NCBI RefSeq assembly: GCF_014692515.1
Contig: NZ_JACOIK010000002.1
Coordinates: 186,001 to 250,000, forward strand
Reading direction: 5' to 3'
Source of the DNA: Sphingobacterium micropteri
Lineage (GTDB): Bacteria > Bacteroidota > Bacteroidia > Sphingobacteriales > Sphingobacteriaceae
DNA length: 64,000 nucleotides
Under the pieces are notes generated by a model. The model did no database searches, was not told the origin of the DNA, and worked only from the letters and a program-made list of their open reading frames with translations. The translations under genes were made by a program, and so were the position numbers. This document shows positions 27,124-36,955 of the stretch, piece by piece (within the stretch, counting starts at the first letter, position 1; each line of letters starts with the position of its first letter).

Positions 27124-28464
27124 ATGGCACGTAAGTTATTGTTGGCACATATCGATGTTCCTGGGATCAATACTTTTGAGGTTTATCGTCAAAAGGGAGG
27201 CTATCGTGCGGTAGAAAAGGCACTCAAGACCATGTCGCCGGACGATGTGGTAGAGGAAGTAAAGAAGTCTGGGCTACGCGGACGTGGTGGTGCGGGATTC
27301 CCGACAGGGATGAAGTGGGGTTTTTTGGCGAAACCGGAGGGTGTTCCACGTTATTTGGTCTGCAATGGGGATGAATCGGAACCCGGTACATTTAAGGATA
27401 GATATCTGATGACCCATATTCCACATGCTTTAGTAGAAGGCATGATTGTTTCCAGTTATGCATTGGGCGCGCATACCTCGTATATCTATATTAGGGGTGA
27501 AATGATGCCCCAGATTCGTATCGTAGAAAAAGCGATTGCGGAGGCGAAAGCAGCGGGTTTTCTGGGCAAAAATATACTAGGAACAGGCTACGATTTAGAA
27601 ATACATGTTCAACCGGGTGGAGGCGCTTATATTTGTGGAGAAGAGACGGCGTTGCTGGAATCGCTTGAAGGTGAACGAGGCAATCCGCGCATTAAACCTC
27701 CTTTTCCGGCAGTAGCTGGTTTATATGGTTGTCCTACCGTGGTTAACAACGTAGAATCGATTGCTGCTACCGTACCCATTGTGAATGACGGTGGAGAAGA
27801 ATATGCAAAGATCGGGATTGAGCGCAGTACAGGTACGAAATTAATATCGGCTTCGGGTAACCTGGTGCGTCCGGGAGTATATGAAATTGAAATGGGCTTG
27901 CCCATGGAAGAGTTTATCTATTCCGAGGAATATTGTGGTGGTATAGCGAATGGTAAACGCCTGAAAGCGGTGGTTGCCGGTGGTTCATCGGTGCCGATTC
28001 TGCCGACCCACCTGGCCCTGAAAACAGCAAAAGGAGAACCTCGGTTAATGACATATGAATCGTTGGCAGACGGCGGTTTTGTAACGGGCACTGCGATGGG
28101 CTCGGGTGGTTTCATTGCGTTTGACGAGGATCAATGTATCGTGCGCAATACGTTGAACTATACACGGTTTTACCATCACGAAAGCTGTGGGCAATGTTCG
28201 CCTTGTAGAGAAGGAACCGGCTGGATGGAAAAAGTTTTGCACAAAATCGAGTACGGACATGGCGATATGTCGGATATTGACCTGTTGTGGGATATCCAGC
28301 AGAAAATCGATGGGAATACCATCTGCCCGTTAGGAGATGCTTCGGCCTGGCCGGTAGCAAGTGCCATACGGCATTTCCGGGATGAATTTGAATGGCATAT
28401 TTTACACCCGGAAGAAGCACAGACAAGGAATTATGGGTTGGTGAGTGAAGCAGTGGAGAGTTAA
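27124..28464 (+). CDS. nuoF: NADH-quinone oxidoreductase subunit F
   Basis: This 446-residue subunit binds NADH, FMN and cluster N3. The glycine-rich nucleotide site is RGRGGAGFPTG at about 52-62. The [4Fe-4S] ligands are C355, C358 and C361 (ESCGQCSPCREG) and C401 (TICPLGD). It starts 2 bp after nuoE. All key residues of the NADH dehydrogenase module are intact, so NADH is the expected donor. Confidence 0.97.
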   Translation: MARKLLLAHIDVPGINTFEVYRQKGGYRAVEKALKTMSPDDVVEEVKKSGLRGRGGAGFPTGMKWGFLAKPEGVPRYLVCNGDESEPGTFKDRYLMTHIPHALVEGMIVSSYALGAHTSYIYIRGEMMPQIRIVEKAIAEAKAAGFLGKNILGTGYDLEIHVQPGGGAYICGEETALLESLEGERGNPRIKPPFPAVAGLYGCPTVVNNVESIAATVPIVNDGGEEYAKIGIERSTGTKLISASGNLVRPGVYEIEMGLPMEEFIYSEEYCGGIANGKRLKAVVAGGSSVPILPTHLALKTAKGEPRLMTYESLADGGFVTGTAMGSGGFIAFDEDQCIVRNTLNYTRFYHHESCGQCSPCREGTGWMEKVLHKIEYGHGDMSDIDLLWDIQQKIDGNTICPLGDASAWPVASAIRHFRDEFEWHILHPEEAQTRNYGLVSEAVES

Positions 28465-28476
28465 AGAAATAGACAA

Positions 28477-29487
28477 ATGGCAGACGAAAAATTTAAGGTA
28501 ACGATAGATGGGATTCCGGTGGAAGTGGCACCGGGAACGACGATATTGAACGCGGCGCGTCAGATCGGCGGGGACATTGTGCCTCCTGCTATGTGCTATT
28601 ACTCGAAATTGGAGGATAGCGGTGGAAAATGCCGTACATGCTTGGTTAAGGTATCCAAAGGATCAGAGAAAGACCCGCGTCCGATGCCGAAATTGGTAGC
28701 ATCCTGTAGGACGACCGTTATGGACGGGATGGAAGTGCAGAATATCACGTCGCCGGATGTACTAGAGGCGCGTAAAGGCGTGGTGGAGATGTTATTGATT
28801 AACCACCCATTGGATTGTCCGGTTTGTGACCAAGCAGGGGAATGTAAATTGCAGGATCTCAGTTATGAGCACGGTGTGGCACAGACACGGTATGAATTTA
28901 AACGACGCACGTTTGAGCCTATCGATATTGGCGATAAGATAAAACTACACATGAACCGCTGTATTTTATGCTATCGTTGTGTATTCGTGGCGGATCAGCT
29001 GACGGGGAAACGTGAACATGGGGTCATCAATCGTGGTGACCACGCAGAAATATCTACTTTTATCGAGAATGCACTGGACAATGATTTTATCGGAAACGTC
29101 ATAGACGTATGCCCGGTAGGTGCATTGACCGATAAAACATTCCGCTTTAAAAACCGTGTTTGGTTTACTAAGCCGGTAGATGCACATCGTGATTGCCCTA
29201 CCTGCTCTGGTAAGGTTACGCTGTGGTATAAAGGAGAGGAAGTTTTGCGTGTAACGGCGCGCAAAGACGAATATAACGAGGTGGAAGAGTTTATCTGTGA
29301 CACCTGTCGTTTTGAGAAAAAGAAAACGGCTGACTGGGTATTGGAAGAACCTGCGCCAATTAGCAAGCAATCGGTCATCGATGCTAATCACTATGATGTA
29401 TTCAATCCACCACCGGTGATCAAAAAGAACCTGCAGTTGCAGGAAGCAAATGAGGAGCAGCTGGCAAGGACAGAACGTTTAAAATAA
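28477..29487 (+). CDS. nuoG: NADH-quinone oxidoreductase subunit G, short form
   Basis: At 336 residues this is far shorter than the roughly 700-900 residues of classical NuoG. The electron-wire part is intact: [2Fe-2S] ligands C40, C52, C55 and C77; the His-ligated cluster H110, C114, C117 and C123; and a further [4Fe-4S] site C162, C165, C168 and C212. The large molybdopterin-oxidoreductase-like domain is absent. What remains after residue 235 is a stub with C240, C243, C274 and C277 (CPTC and CDTC), reminiscent of the N7 site but with altered spacing. Short NuoG proteins are, to my knowledge, common in this phylum. The next gene is nuoH, 13 bp downstream. Confidence 0.93.
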   Translation: MADEKFKVTIDGIPVEVAPGTTILNAARQIGGDIVPPAMCYYSKLEDSGGKCRTCLVKVSKGSEKDPRPMPKLVASCRTTVMDGMEVQNITSPDVLEARKGVVEMLLINHPLDCPVCDQAGECKLQDLSYEHGVAQTRYEFKRRTFEPIDIGDKIKLHMNRCILCYRCVFVADQLTGKREHGVINRGDHAEISTFIENALDNDFIGNVIDVCPVGALTDKTFRFKNRVWFTKPVDAHRDCPTCSGKVTLWYKGEEVLRVTARKDEYNEVEEFICDTCRFEKKKTADWVLEEPAPISKQSVIDANHYDVFNPPPVIKKNLQLQEANEEQLARTERLK

Positions 29488-29500
29488 GCAAAGGAAACAC

Positions 29501-30538
29501 ATGGAAGGAGTTTTTATTTTAGAAAAATTGATTTTGGTGGTGATTGTTTTCACGATCTCCTTGGTTATAGCAATGTACTCAACCTTGGCGGAGCGTAAAA
29601 TTGCTGGCTTTATGCAGGATCGTCACGGGCCCAACCGGGCGGGATTTGGCGGGATTTTGCAACCGCTTTGTGATGGTGGTAAGTTCTTTTTTAAAGAAGA
29701 GATTATCCCGGCAGGAGCACATAAACCGTTGTTTATACTGGGCCCCACCTTGGCCATTATCACGGCCTGTATCAGTTCGGCTGTCATTCCTTGGGGGCAG
29801 ACACTAACCATCGGCGGACGTGACGTGGTCTTGCAGGTGGCCGACATCAATGTGGGCGTACTTTATATCTTTGGTGTTGTTGCCTTGGGGGTTTATGGTA
29901 TTATGTTGGGTGGATGGGCGTCAAACAATAAATTTTCGTTAATGGGCGCTATCCGTGCGGCGTCGCAGAGTATTAGCTATGAAATTCCGATGGGGCTTTC
30001 CATTATCGCCTTGTTGATGGTAAGCGGGACGTTATCTATGGGAGAAATCGTCGCGCAGCAGTCGGGTTTTGTAAATTGGAATATTTGGGTACAGCCGTTG
30101 GGCTTCTTAATTTTCATGGTGTGTGCATTTGCAGAATGTAATCGTGTACCGTTTGACTTGCCAGAGTGTGAAACGGAGCTGATCGGAGGGTACCATACCG
30201 AATATTCATCGATGAAACTCGGTCTTTATATGTTTTCCGAGTACATCAATATGTTTGTTTCTTCGGCATTAATGGCCGCCTTGTATTTTGGGGGATATAA
30301 CTTCCCGTTCATGTACGAATTAGGGCTAGCACAGAATTGGATCACCATTATTGGTGTATTGGTATTCTTCCTTAAAATATTTGGATTTATCTTTTTCTTC
30401 ATGTGGGTACGTTGGACACTGCCCCGCTTCCGCTATGATCAGCTGATGGGGCTGGGGTGGAAGATATTGATTCCGCTGGCGATAGCAAATATTGTCTTGA
30501 CAGCAGTGGTGATCGTGGTGAAGGATACTTATTTTTAA
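29501..30538 (+). CDS. nuoH: NADH-quinone oxidoreductase subunit H
   Basis: This 345-residue membrane subunit has about eight helices and joins the quinone site to the proton pumps. The signatures AERKIAGFMQDRHGPNRAG near the N-terminus and FAECNRVPFDLPECETELIGG in the central loop are diagnostic. The full normal length is present. Confidence 0.97.
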   Translation: MEGVFILEKLILVVIVFTISLVIAMYSTLAERKIAGFMQDRHGPNRAGFGGILQPLCDGGKFFFKEEIIPAGAHKPLFILGPTLAIITACISSAVIPWGQTLTIGGRDVVLQVADINVGVLYIFGVVALGVYGIMLGGWASNNKFSLMGAIRAASQSISYEIPMGLSIIALLMVSGTLSMGEIVAQQSGFVNWNIWVQPLGFLIFMVCAFAECNRVPFDLPECETELIGGYHTEYSSMKLGLYMFSEYINMFVSSALMAALYFGGYNFPFMYELGLAQNWITIIGVLVFFLKIFGFIFFFMWVRWTLPRFRYDQLMGLGWKILIPLAIANIVLTAVVIVVKDTYF

Positions 30539-30542
30539 GACT

Positions 30543-31067
30543 ATGCAATCTTTATCAAATAGAAAGAAAGTTATCGAGCAGAAACCCATGAATTTTTGGG
30601 AGCGGATGTATCTGCCCGCTATCGTGAAGGGGTTAGGCATTACGATACGACATTTTTTCAAGAAGATTCCGACGGTGAAATATCCAGAGGAGCAACGACC
30701 TTATTCGAAGAATTTCCGGGGACTGCATTCGCTGAAGCGCGACGAGGAAGGACGTGAGCGTTGCACGGCCTGTGGGCTTTGTGCGCTTTCTTGTCCGGCG
30801 GAGGCTATTACGATGATTGCCGCAGAACGGACAAAAGAGGAGGAGAATCTGTATCGCGAGGAGAAATACGCGGCGGTATATGAAATCAATATGCTGCGTT
30901 GTATTTTTTGTGGCCTGTGTGAAGAGGCTTGTCCGAAAGAAGCGATCTATCTGGATGGTCCACATGTGACGGCGGATTATGTAAGAAAGGACTTTATTTA
31001 CGGGAAAGACAAATTAGTCGAGCCTGTATTTGATATTACGAAACTAAACCCGGAAAAAACGAACTAG
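30543..31067 (+). CDS. nuoI: NADH-quinone oxidoreductase subunit I
   Basis: This 174-residue ferredoxin-like subunit carries clusters N6a and N6b. The two motifs are C74, C77, C80 and C84 (CTACGLCALSC) and C120, C123, C126 and C130 (CIFCGLCEEAC). The N-terminal helix lies along the membrane (ILP-type amphipathic region, residues 17-42). It starts 4 bp after nuoH. Confidence 0.97.
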   Translation: MQSLSNRKKVIEQKPMNFWERMYLPAIVKGLGITIRHFFKKIPTVKYPEEQRPYSKNFRGLHSLKRDEEGRERCTACGLCALSCPAEAITMIAAERTKEEENLYREEKYAAVYEINMLRCIFCGLCEEACPKEAIYLDGPHVTADYVRKDFIYGKDKLVEPVFDITKLNPEKTN

Positions 31068-31068
31068 C

Positions 31069-31575
31069 ATGTCCCTATTTTATTTTGTTGCCTTTGTTGC
31101 TATTTTTTTCGCGCTGATGACGATCTTCACCAAAAATCCGGTGCACAGCGTGCTGTATTTGGTGGTGACGTTTTTTACGCTGACGGTTCATTATATTCTA
31201 TTGAACGCGCAATTTCTGGCGGTCGTCAATTTTATCGTATATATGGGCGCAATTATGGTGCTCTTTTTATTTGTGCTCATGTTGCTGAATCTTAATGGGG
31301 ATACGGAACCCATGAAGTCTAATTTGGTCAAGATTATGGGGGTTATAGCAGGAATGTGTTTGTTTGCGACACTCTTAGGGGCGCTGCGTGTTATCGAACC
31401 ATCCCATGAGATCGTAACGGGCAATACGGATATAGGGCTCGTGAAACATTTGGGTAATGTGTTGTTTAACGAGTTTTTGCTACCTTTTGAGATTTCGGCA
31501 ATTTTATTGTTGATAGCGATGATCGGAGCGGTATTGTTGGCAAAAAAGGAAGTTAAAGAGATTAAAAAAGCATAA
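31069..31575 (+). CDS. nuoJ: NADH-quinone oxidoreductase subunit J
   Basis: This 168-residue membrane subunit has five predicted helices. The core YIVYMGAIMVLFLFVLML-type segment (FIVYMGAIMVLFLFVLML) is present near residue 55. It begins one base after the nuoI stop, and its own stop overlaps the nuoK start by one base (TAATG). Confidence 0.95.
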   Translation: MSLFYFVAFVAIFFALMTIFTKNPVHSVLYLVVTFFTLTVHYILLNAQFLAVVNFIVYMGAIMVLFLFVLMLLNLNGDTEPMKSNLVKIMGVIAGMCLFATLLGALRVIEPSHEIVTGNTDIGLVKHLGNVLFNEFLLPFEISAILLLIAMIGAVLLAKKEVKEIKKA

Positions 31576-31904
31576 TGGAGAATATTGTAACGCAGATTCA
31601 GGGTGTTCCACTCAACCACTACATCATTTTTTGTAGTATCATTTTCGCTATCGGTGTTACGGGCGTACTTATCCGTCGGAACGTGATCATTATCATGATG
31701 TCCATCGAATTGATGCTGAATGCAGTCAATTTATTGTTGGCGGCTTTTTCGGCCTATCGGGGCGATCCAACAGGTCAGGTGTTCGTGTTTTTCATCATGG
31801 CATTGGCGGCAGCAGAGGTGGCTGTGGGGCTTGCGATTATCATCATGGTGTACCGTAACACGAAATCGGTGGATATTGAATCGTTGAGTAAATTGCGTTG
31901 GTAA
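31575..31904 (+). CDS. nuoK: NADH-quinone oxidoreductase subunit K
   Basis: This 109-residue three-helix membrane subunit contains the conserved membrane glutamates within MMSIELMLNAVNL and MALAAAEVAVGLAI. It is translationally coupled to nuoJ through the TAATG overlap. Confidence 0.97.
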   Translation: MENIVTQIQGVPLNHYIIFCSIIFAIGVTGVLIRRNVIIIMMSIELMLNAVNLLLAAFSAYRGDPTGQVFVFFIMALAAAEVAVGLAIIIMVYRNTKSVDIESLSKLRW

Positions 31905-31935
31905 TTGAATAAAAGAATTTTTACTAAGAAACTAT

Positions 31936-33855
31936 ATGTCTGAATTAATTTGGCTGATCCCATTGATACCTTTTATAGGTTTTGTAATAAACGGCTTAAT
32001 GGGTAATCGTGTGCCGAAAGCGGTTACGGCTATTGTGGGCTGTGGCGTGGTGCTCGCTTCTTTTGTGTTAAGCTTGTTGGTTTACTTTGAAGTCGCGGCG
32101 GCGCGTGAAACCGGTGCTTCCGGAGAAATATATGTGCATCTCTTCGACTGGTTTACAGTAGGCAAACTGCAGGTCGCGCTTTCTTTTCTGGCGGATCCGC
32201 TGAGTGCTATTATGCTCTTGATTATTACAGGTGTAGGGTTTTTGATTCACCTGTATTCCTGCAGCTATATGGCCGGCGATGCTGGATTTGGAAAATTCTT
32301 TGCCTATCTCAATCTGTTCATCTTCTTCATGACCATCCTCGTGCTGGGTTCTAATTACCTGGTTATGTTCATCGGATGGGAAGGTGTGGGACTTTGTTCT
32401 TACTTGTTGATCGGTTTCTGGTTCAAAAATGCCTCTTACGCTTCGGCTGCGAAGAAAGCTTTCGTCATGAACCGTATCGGAGATTTGGGCTTTCTTATCG
32501 CGATGTTCTTTATTCTGGAAACCTTTGGTAGTTTAGAATACGGAACGGTATTCGCCGCTGCGGCAAGCATGCCCGTCGGAAGTTCCATACTACTCGTCAT
32601 TACGCTCTTGTTATTTGTAGCGGCAACGGGTAAATCTGCACAGATTCCGTTGTTTACCTGGTTACCGGATGCGATGGCGGGGCCTACACCGGTGTCGGCA
32701 TTGATCCACGCGGCAACCATGGTGACGGCAGGTATCTATATGGTCGTTCGTTCGAACATCTTGTTTACGCTTTCTCCGGTGACGATGGAGATCATGGCCG
32801 TTGTCGGTTTGGCAACAGCATTGTTGGCCGCGTTTATAGCGATTACGCAAACCGATATTAAAAAGGTATTGGCATATTCTACGGTATCTCAACTGGGATA
32901 CATGTTTCTGGGCCTCGGGGTAGGTGCGTTCACCGGGGCTTTTTTTCATGTTCTGACGCACGCGTTTTTTAAAGCATTGCTGTTTCTTGGAGCAGGATCG
33001 GTCATCCACGCCATGCACGATGAGCAGGATATGCGCCAGATGGGTGGTTTAAGAAAAGCGCTGCCTGTCACGTTTATCACGATGTTTATCGGAACAATTG
33101 CGATTAGTGGAATTCCACCGTTTGCCGGATTCTTCTCTAAAGATGAGATATTGGCACATGCGTTTCAGCATCAGCCTGTTTTGTGGGCCATCGGCTTCCT
33201 CACCGCTCTATGCACGGCGTTCTATATCTTCCGTTTGTTATATTTGACATTCTTCGGAAAGTTTCGGGGAACGGAAGAACAGAAACAACATCTACATGAA
33301 TCACCTTGGCAAATGACATTGCCGCTGATTGTTTTGGCGGTGTTATCTGTAATTGGTGGTTTTATCAATATTCCGGAGGCATTGGGTGGGCATCATAGTT
33401 TAGCGGCATTTCTGGCGCCGATTTTTGAAGCGGGAAGTGTACATGCGGAAGCGTTGACTTTAAGCCATAGTACGGAGTATCTGTTGATGGGAATATCCGC
33501 CGGTGGTGCGTTGATTATGGCGTTTGTGGCTTACAATCGGTATGTGAAAAAAGACACTCTTCCGGCTGCTGATACGCAAGCATCAAAAGGATTGCATAAG
33601 CTTTCCTATCGCAAGTTATATGTGGATGAATTTTATGATGCGCTTATCGTACAACCTTTACATAAATTATCGGTTGGCTTTTATAAATATGTAGATCGGT
33701 TGGGGATTGATGGATTTGTGAATGGGGTGGGCGACTTTTTTATCGGAGCCGGAAAAGGCGTAAGGCAATGGCAAAGTGGTCATGTCGGGTTTTATATTAT
33801 GATGATGGTGATCAGTGTGATAGCGATTATGCTTTACGCGGTATTTAATATTTAG
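31936..33855 (+). CDS. nuoL: NADH-quinone oxidoreductase subunit L
   Basis: This 639-residue antiporter-like pump has about 16 membrane helices and the long C-terminal lateral arm. The diagnostic parts are IGWEGVGLCSYLLIGFW, TGKSAQIPLFTWLPDAMAGPTPVSALIHAATMV and KVLAYSTVSQLGYMF. It is full length and is separated from nuoK by 31 bp, the largest gap inside the operon. Confidence 0.97.
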   Translation: MSELIWLIPLIPFIGFVINGLMGNRVPKAVTAIVGCGVVLASFVLSLLVYFEVAAARETGASGEIYVHLFDWFTVGKLQVALSFLADPLSAIMLLIITGVGFLIHLYSCSYMAGDAGFGKFFAYLNLFIFFMTILVLGSNYLVMFIGWEGVGLCSYLLIGFWFKNASYASAAKKAFVMNRIGDLGFLIAMFFILETFGSLEYGTVFAAAASMPVGSSILLVITLLLFVAATGKSAQIPLFTWLPDAMAGPTPVSALIHAATMVTAGIYMVVRSNILFTLSPVTMEIMAVVGLATALLAAFIAITQTDIKKVLAYSTVSQLGYMFLGLGVGAFTGAFFHVLTHAFFKALLFLGAGSVIHAMHDEQDMRQMGGLRKALPVTFITMFIGTIAISGIPPFAGFFSKDEILAHAFQHQPVLWAIGFLTALCTAFYIFRLLYLTFFGKFRGTEEQKQHLHESPWQMTLPLIVLAVLSVIGGFINIPEALGGHHSLAAFLAPIFEAGSVHAEALTLSHSTEYLLMGISAGGALIMAFVAYNRYVKKDTLPAADTQASKGLHKLSYRKLYVDEFYDALIVQPLHKLSVGFYKYVDRLGIDGFVNGVGDFFIGAGKGVRQWQSGHVGFYIMMMVISVIAIMLYAVFNI

Positions 33856-33870
33856 ACAGACAATTAAACA

Positions 33871-35316
33871 ATGAGTAACCTATTTATATTACTATTAGTA
33901 CCTGTTATTTCGGCAATAGTATTATGTTTTGTGAGGGATGCGGTACGGGCAAAGTGGATGGCACTATTGGCTGCGCTGCTTGAATTGGGGCTTTCCATCC
34001 CTTTTCTGTGTGGGTTTATACCGGACGCGAGTATACAATTCGAACAACGTTGGATGTGGGTGGAGTCGTTGGGAATTCAGTTTCATATAGGTTTAGATGG
34101 TATCAGTCTACCTATGCTATTGTTGACCAATGGGTTGATTCCGCTTATTGTGCTGTCTTCGTTTAGAAAAGCACATAAAGGGAATTTTTTCGCATTGATT
34201 TCGTTTATGCAGGCGGGGCTATTGCTTGTATTCCTGGCATTGGATGCTTTCACGTTCTATGTCGGATGGGAAGTAGCCTTAATCCCTATTTATTTTATCT
34301 GTGCCCTGTGGGGGGATGGTGATCGTATTCGCATTAACCTTAAATTCTTTATCTATACGTTTTTTGGAAGCTTGTTGATGTTGGTGGCGCTGATTTATCT
34401 ATACAACCAAAGTGCAACACCGAGCTTTGAATGGACATCGTTTGTGGCCTTGGACTTGTCTGAATCGACACAACGCTGGATATTCTGGGCATTCTTCCTG
34501 GCGTTTGCTATCAAGATCCCGATTTTTCCCTTCCATACCTGGCAACCCGATACGTATACACATGCGCCTGCAGCTGGAACGATGCTATTGGCGGGTATCA
34601 TGCTTAAAATGGGAGTATACGGATTGATTCGTTGGTTATTGCCTGTCGCTCCGCTCGGCGCATTGGCTTACAGCCAGGTGGTCATGGTACTCTGTGTTAT
34701 TGGCATCGTATACGCTTCTATCATCGCTTTTAAACAGCAGGATGCTAAACGTTTGATTGCGTATTCTTCGATTGCGCACGTCGGACTTATCTCTGCGGGT
34801 GTCTTCTCTTGGAATACGGAAGGATTACAGGGGGCTATTATCCAGATGGTGAACCATGGATTGAGCGTGGTGGGATTATTTTTTATTATGGATATCTTAC
34901 AGGAACGGACAGGAACGCGTACACTTGCAGAGTGGGGAGGGATAGCCAGTAAGGCACCTCGTTTGGCAACGGTATTTCTTATTATTCTGATGGGTGCAGT
35001 AGGCTTGCCGTTAACGAACGGCTTTATCGGGGAATTTCTGCTGTTGAAAGGCGTATTTAATTATGGTGTATGGTATGCCGTATTTGGGGGACTGACCTTG
35101 ATTTTGGGCGCGGTATATATGTTGCGCTTGTATCAGAAATCAATGTTGGGTGCTTTGCCAGACCGTTATACAAGTGTGTTGGACATCAAAGGATATGAAG
35201 TATTGGTGTTGGTGGTTATCGTATTTTTCACCCTATTTTTAGGGGTATGGCCGAAAGCGATTTTACAGCTTTCAGAGGCGTCGGTAATGAACTTATTGGA
35301 TCAAATTAAATTTTAA
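33871..35316 (+). CDS. nuoM: NADH-quinone oxidoreductase subunit M
   Basis: This 481-residue antiporter-like pump has the Mrp-type core. Motifs include YVGWEVALIPIYFICALWG, FAIKIPIFPFHTWQPDTYTHAP and RLIAYSSIAHVGLI. It is complete and lies between nuoL and nuoN as in most nuo operons. Confidence 0.97.
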   Translation: MSNLFILLLVPVISAIVLCFVRDAVRAKWMALLAALLELGLSIPFLCGFIPDASIQFEQRWMWVESLGIQFHIGLDGISLPMLLLTNGLIPLIVLSSFRKAHKGNFFALISFMQAGLLLVFLALDAFTFYVGWEVALIPIYFICALWGDGDRIRINLKFFIYTFFGSLLMLVALIYLYNQSATPSFEWTSFVALDLSESTQRWIFWAFFLAFAIKIPIFPFHTWQPDTYTHAPAAGTMLLAGIMLKMGVYGLIRWLLPVAPLGALAYSQVVMVLCVIGIVYASIIAFKQQDAKRLIAYSSIAHVGLISAGVFSWNTEGLQGAIIQMVNHGLSVVGLFFIMDILQERTGTRTLAEWGGIASKAPRLATVFLIILMGAVGLPLTNGFIGEFLLLKGVFNYGVWYAVFGGLTLILGAVYMLRLYQKSMLGALPDRYTSVLDIKGYEVLVLVVIVFFTLFLGVWPKAILQLSEASVMNLLDQIKF

Positions 35317-35335
35317 TTAGCGATTGTAGAATATT

Positions 35336-36718
35336 ATGGGGGCAATTATTACATTGTGTGTTTTAGGGATAGTGGTGCTGTATCTTGGCTTATTTAAAGC
35401 GAAGAATGCGTTGCTACCTGTAACCTTGCTGGGATTAGTCGTGACACTGGGGTTTCTGGTATCAGGATGGAACAACGAAGCGTTGCCACAATTTCACGGA
35501 ATGGTGATTTTTGATCGCTTAGCGTTGTCTTTTTCGATCCTGTGTGTGGTAATTACGGGGTTGGTTATGCTGCTTTCTAAAGAATATTTTAAGAATATCA
35601 GTACCTATCTTTCGGAATATTTTTGTTTGATTATCTTTTCGTTGCTGGGGGCATTGTTGGTCAACTCCTACCATAATTTTGCCATGTTGTTCATCGGTAT
35701 CGAGGTGATGTCTGTGGCCTTGTATATCCTTGTGGGAATCCGGAAAACGGACCTTGCTTCGAATGAAGCTGCCCTTAAATATTTCTTGATGGGTGCATTT
35801 TCGACTGGTTTTCTCCTTTTCGGGATCACGCTCCTGTACGGTGCTTCCGGCACATTTGATTTAACGGCGTTACAAGCCTATGTACAAACATCGTCCGAGA
35901 TTTCTCCTTTATTTTACGGTGGCGTATTGCTATTGCTTTGTGGCTTGTGCTTTAAAGTTGGTGCGGCTCCTTTCCACTTCTGGACGCCGGACGTATATGA
36001 TGGAGCACCGATATTGATCACCAGCTTTATGAGTACGGTCGTAAAGGTTGCTTCTTTTGTCGGATTCTTACGGTTGTTCAGCACGGTGTTGATTCCGTTG
36101 CATGATTTTTGGACACCGGTATTGCTTACGATTATCATTGTTACGCTATTCGTGGGAAATATCACGGCATTGCTCCAGTCTAGCTTTAAGCGGATGATGG
36201 CCTATTCGAGTATTTCACATGCAGGTTATATGCTGTTCGCTATCGTATCCATTGGTGCGATGTCGGCATCGGGTATGCTCGTGTACGCCGCGGCATATTC
36301 GTTGGCTTCGGTAATTGCTTTCGGTGTGCTTATTTTGGTGAAACGTAGCACCGGCTCGGAGAACTTTGAATCATTTAACGGCTTGGCAAAAAGAGAGCCC
36401 ATGTTGGCCCTCGTGTTGACTATTGCGATGCTTTCTCTTGCCGGTATCCCTTTGACGGCAGGTTTTATGGGAAAATTTATGCTATTCAATAATGTAATGG
36501 GATCCTATAACATTACACTGCTTATCCTTGCTGTTATTAATGCGGCTGTCGGGGTATATTATTACTTGCATGTAGTGGTGAATATGTATTTCCGCAAAGC
36601 AGAAGAGGACGTAATGGAGCAACATGTACCCGCCAGCTATAAGATTGTATTGGTTGGTGCGGCTGTATTGACACTGATCATTGGTATCTATCCCGATAGT
36701 ATTTTGGGATTTCTATAG
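35336..36718 (+). CDS. nuoN: NADH-quinone oxidoreductase subunit N
   Basis: This 460-residue antiporter-like pump is the last gene of the complex I operon. Motifs are FIGIEVMSVALYILVG, FKVGAAPFHFWTPDVYDGAP and RMMAYSSISHAGYMLF. No strong intrinsic terminator is visible in the 237 bp that follow; a new promoter lies there at 36776. Confidence 0.96.
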   Translation: MGAIITLCVLGIVVLYLGLFKAKNALLPVTLLGLVVTLGFLVSGWNNEALPQFHGMVIFDRLALSFSILCVVITGLVMLLSKEYFKNISTYLSEYFCLIIFSLLGALLVNSYHNFAMLFIGIEVMSVALYILVGIRKTDLASNEAALKYFLMGAFSTGFLLFGITLLYGASGTFDLTALQAYVQTSSEISPLFYGGVLLLLCGLCFKVGAAPFHFWTPDVYDGAPILITSFMSTVVKVASFVGFLRLFSTVLIPLHDFWTPVLLTIIIVTLFVGNITALLQSSFKRMMAYSSISHAGYMLFAIVSIGAMSASGMLVYAAAYSLASVIAFGVLILVKRSTGSENFESFNGLAKREPMLALVLTIAMLSLAGIPLTAGFMGKFMLFNNVMGSYNITLLILAVINAAVGVYYYLHVVVNMYFRKAEEDVMEQHVPASYKIVLVGAAVLTLIIGIYPDSILGFL

Positions 36719-36775
36719 TCACGAATAGTTACTTATAATTTCTGTATATGATGGATGGGGACAATTTTTTTATTT

Positions 36776-36808
36776 TTTGTGTAAAATAAAAAAAGTCTAC
36801 TATATTTG
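36776..36808 (+). promoter_or_regulatory. Strong Bacteroidota-type promoter
   Basis: TTTG at 36776-36779, a 21-bp spacer and TATATTTG at 36801-36808 match the published-type consensus TTTG-N19-21-TAnnTTTG without mismatch. The transcript would start near 36814 and reach the 88-residue gene after a leader of about 140 nt. Confidence 0.65.
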
Positions 36809-36955
36809 TAGAGTATTCAGAATTGCAAGTCATGCAATGCCAACCGAGTGTAGTCACCACGGTGGAAAGATAATACGGGCATCGTCCAAAATAAAACGTC
36901 GTCTTCCCGATTTTCTGAATACAATTTATGGTTAAACACTTTAATTCTAAATTGT

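Noticed and set aside
27320..27345. Possible parS half-site (TGTTCCACG)
   Set aside because: Only one half of the palindrome is present and it lies within nuoF coding sequence.
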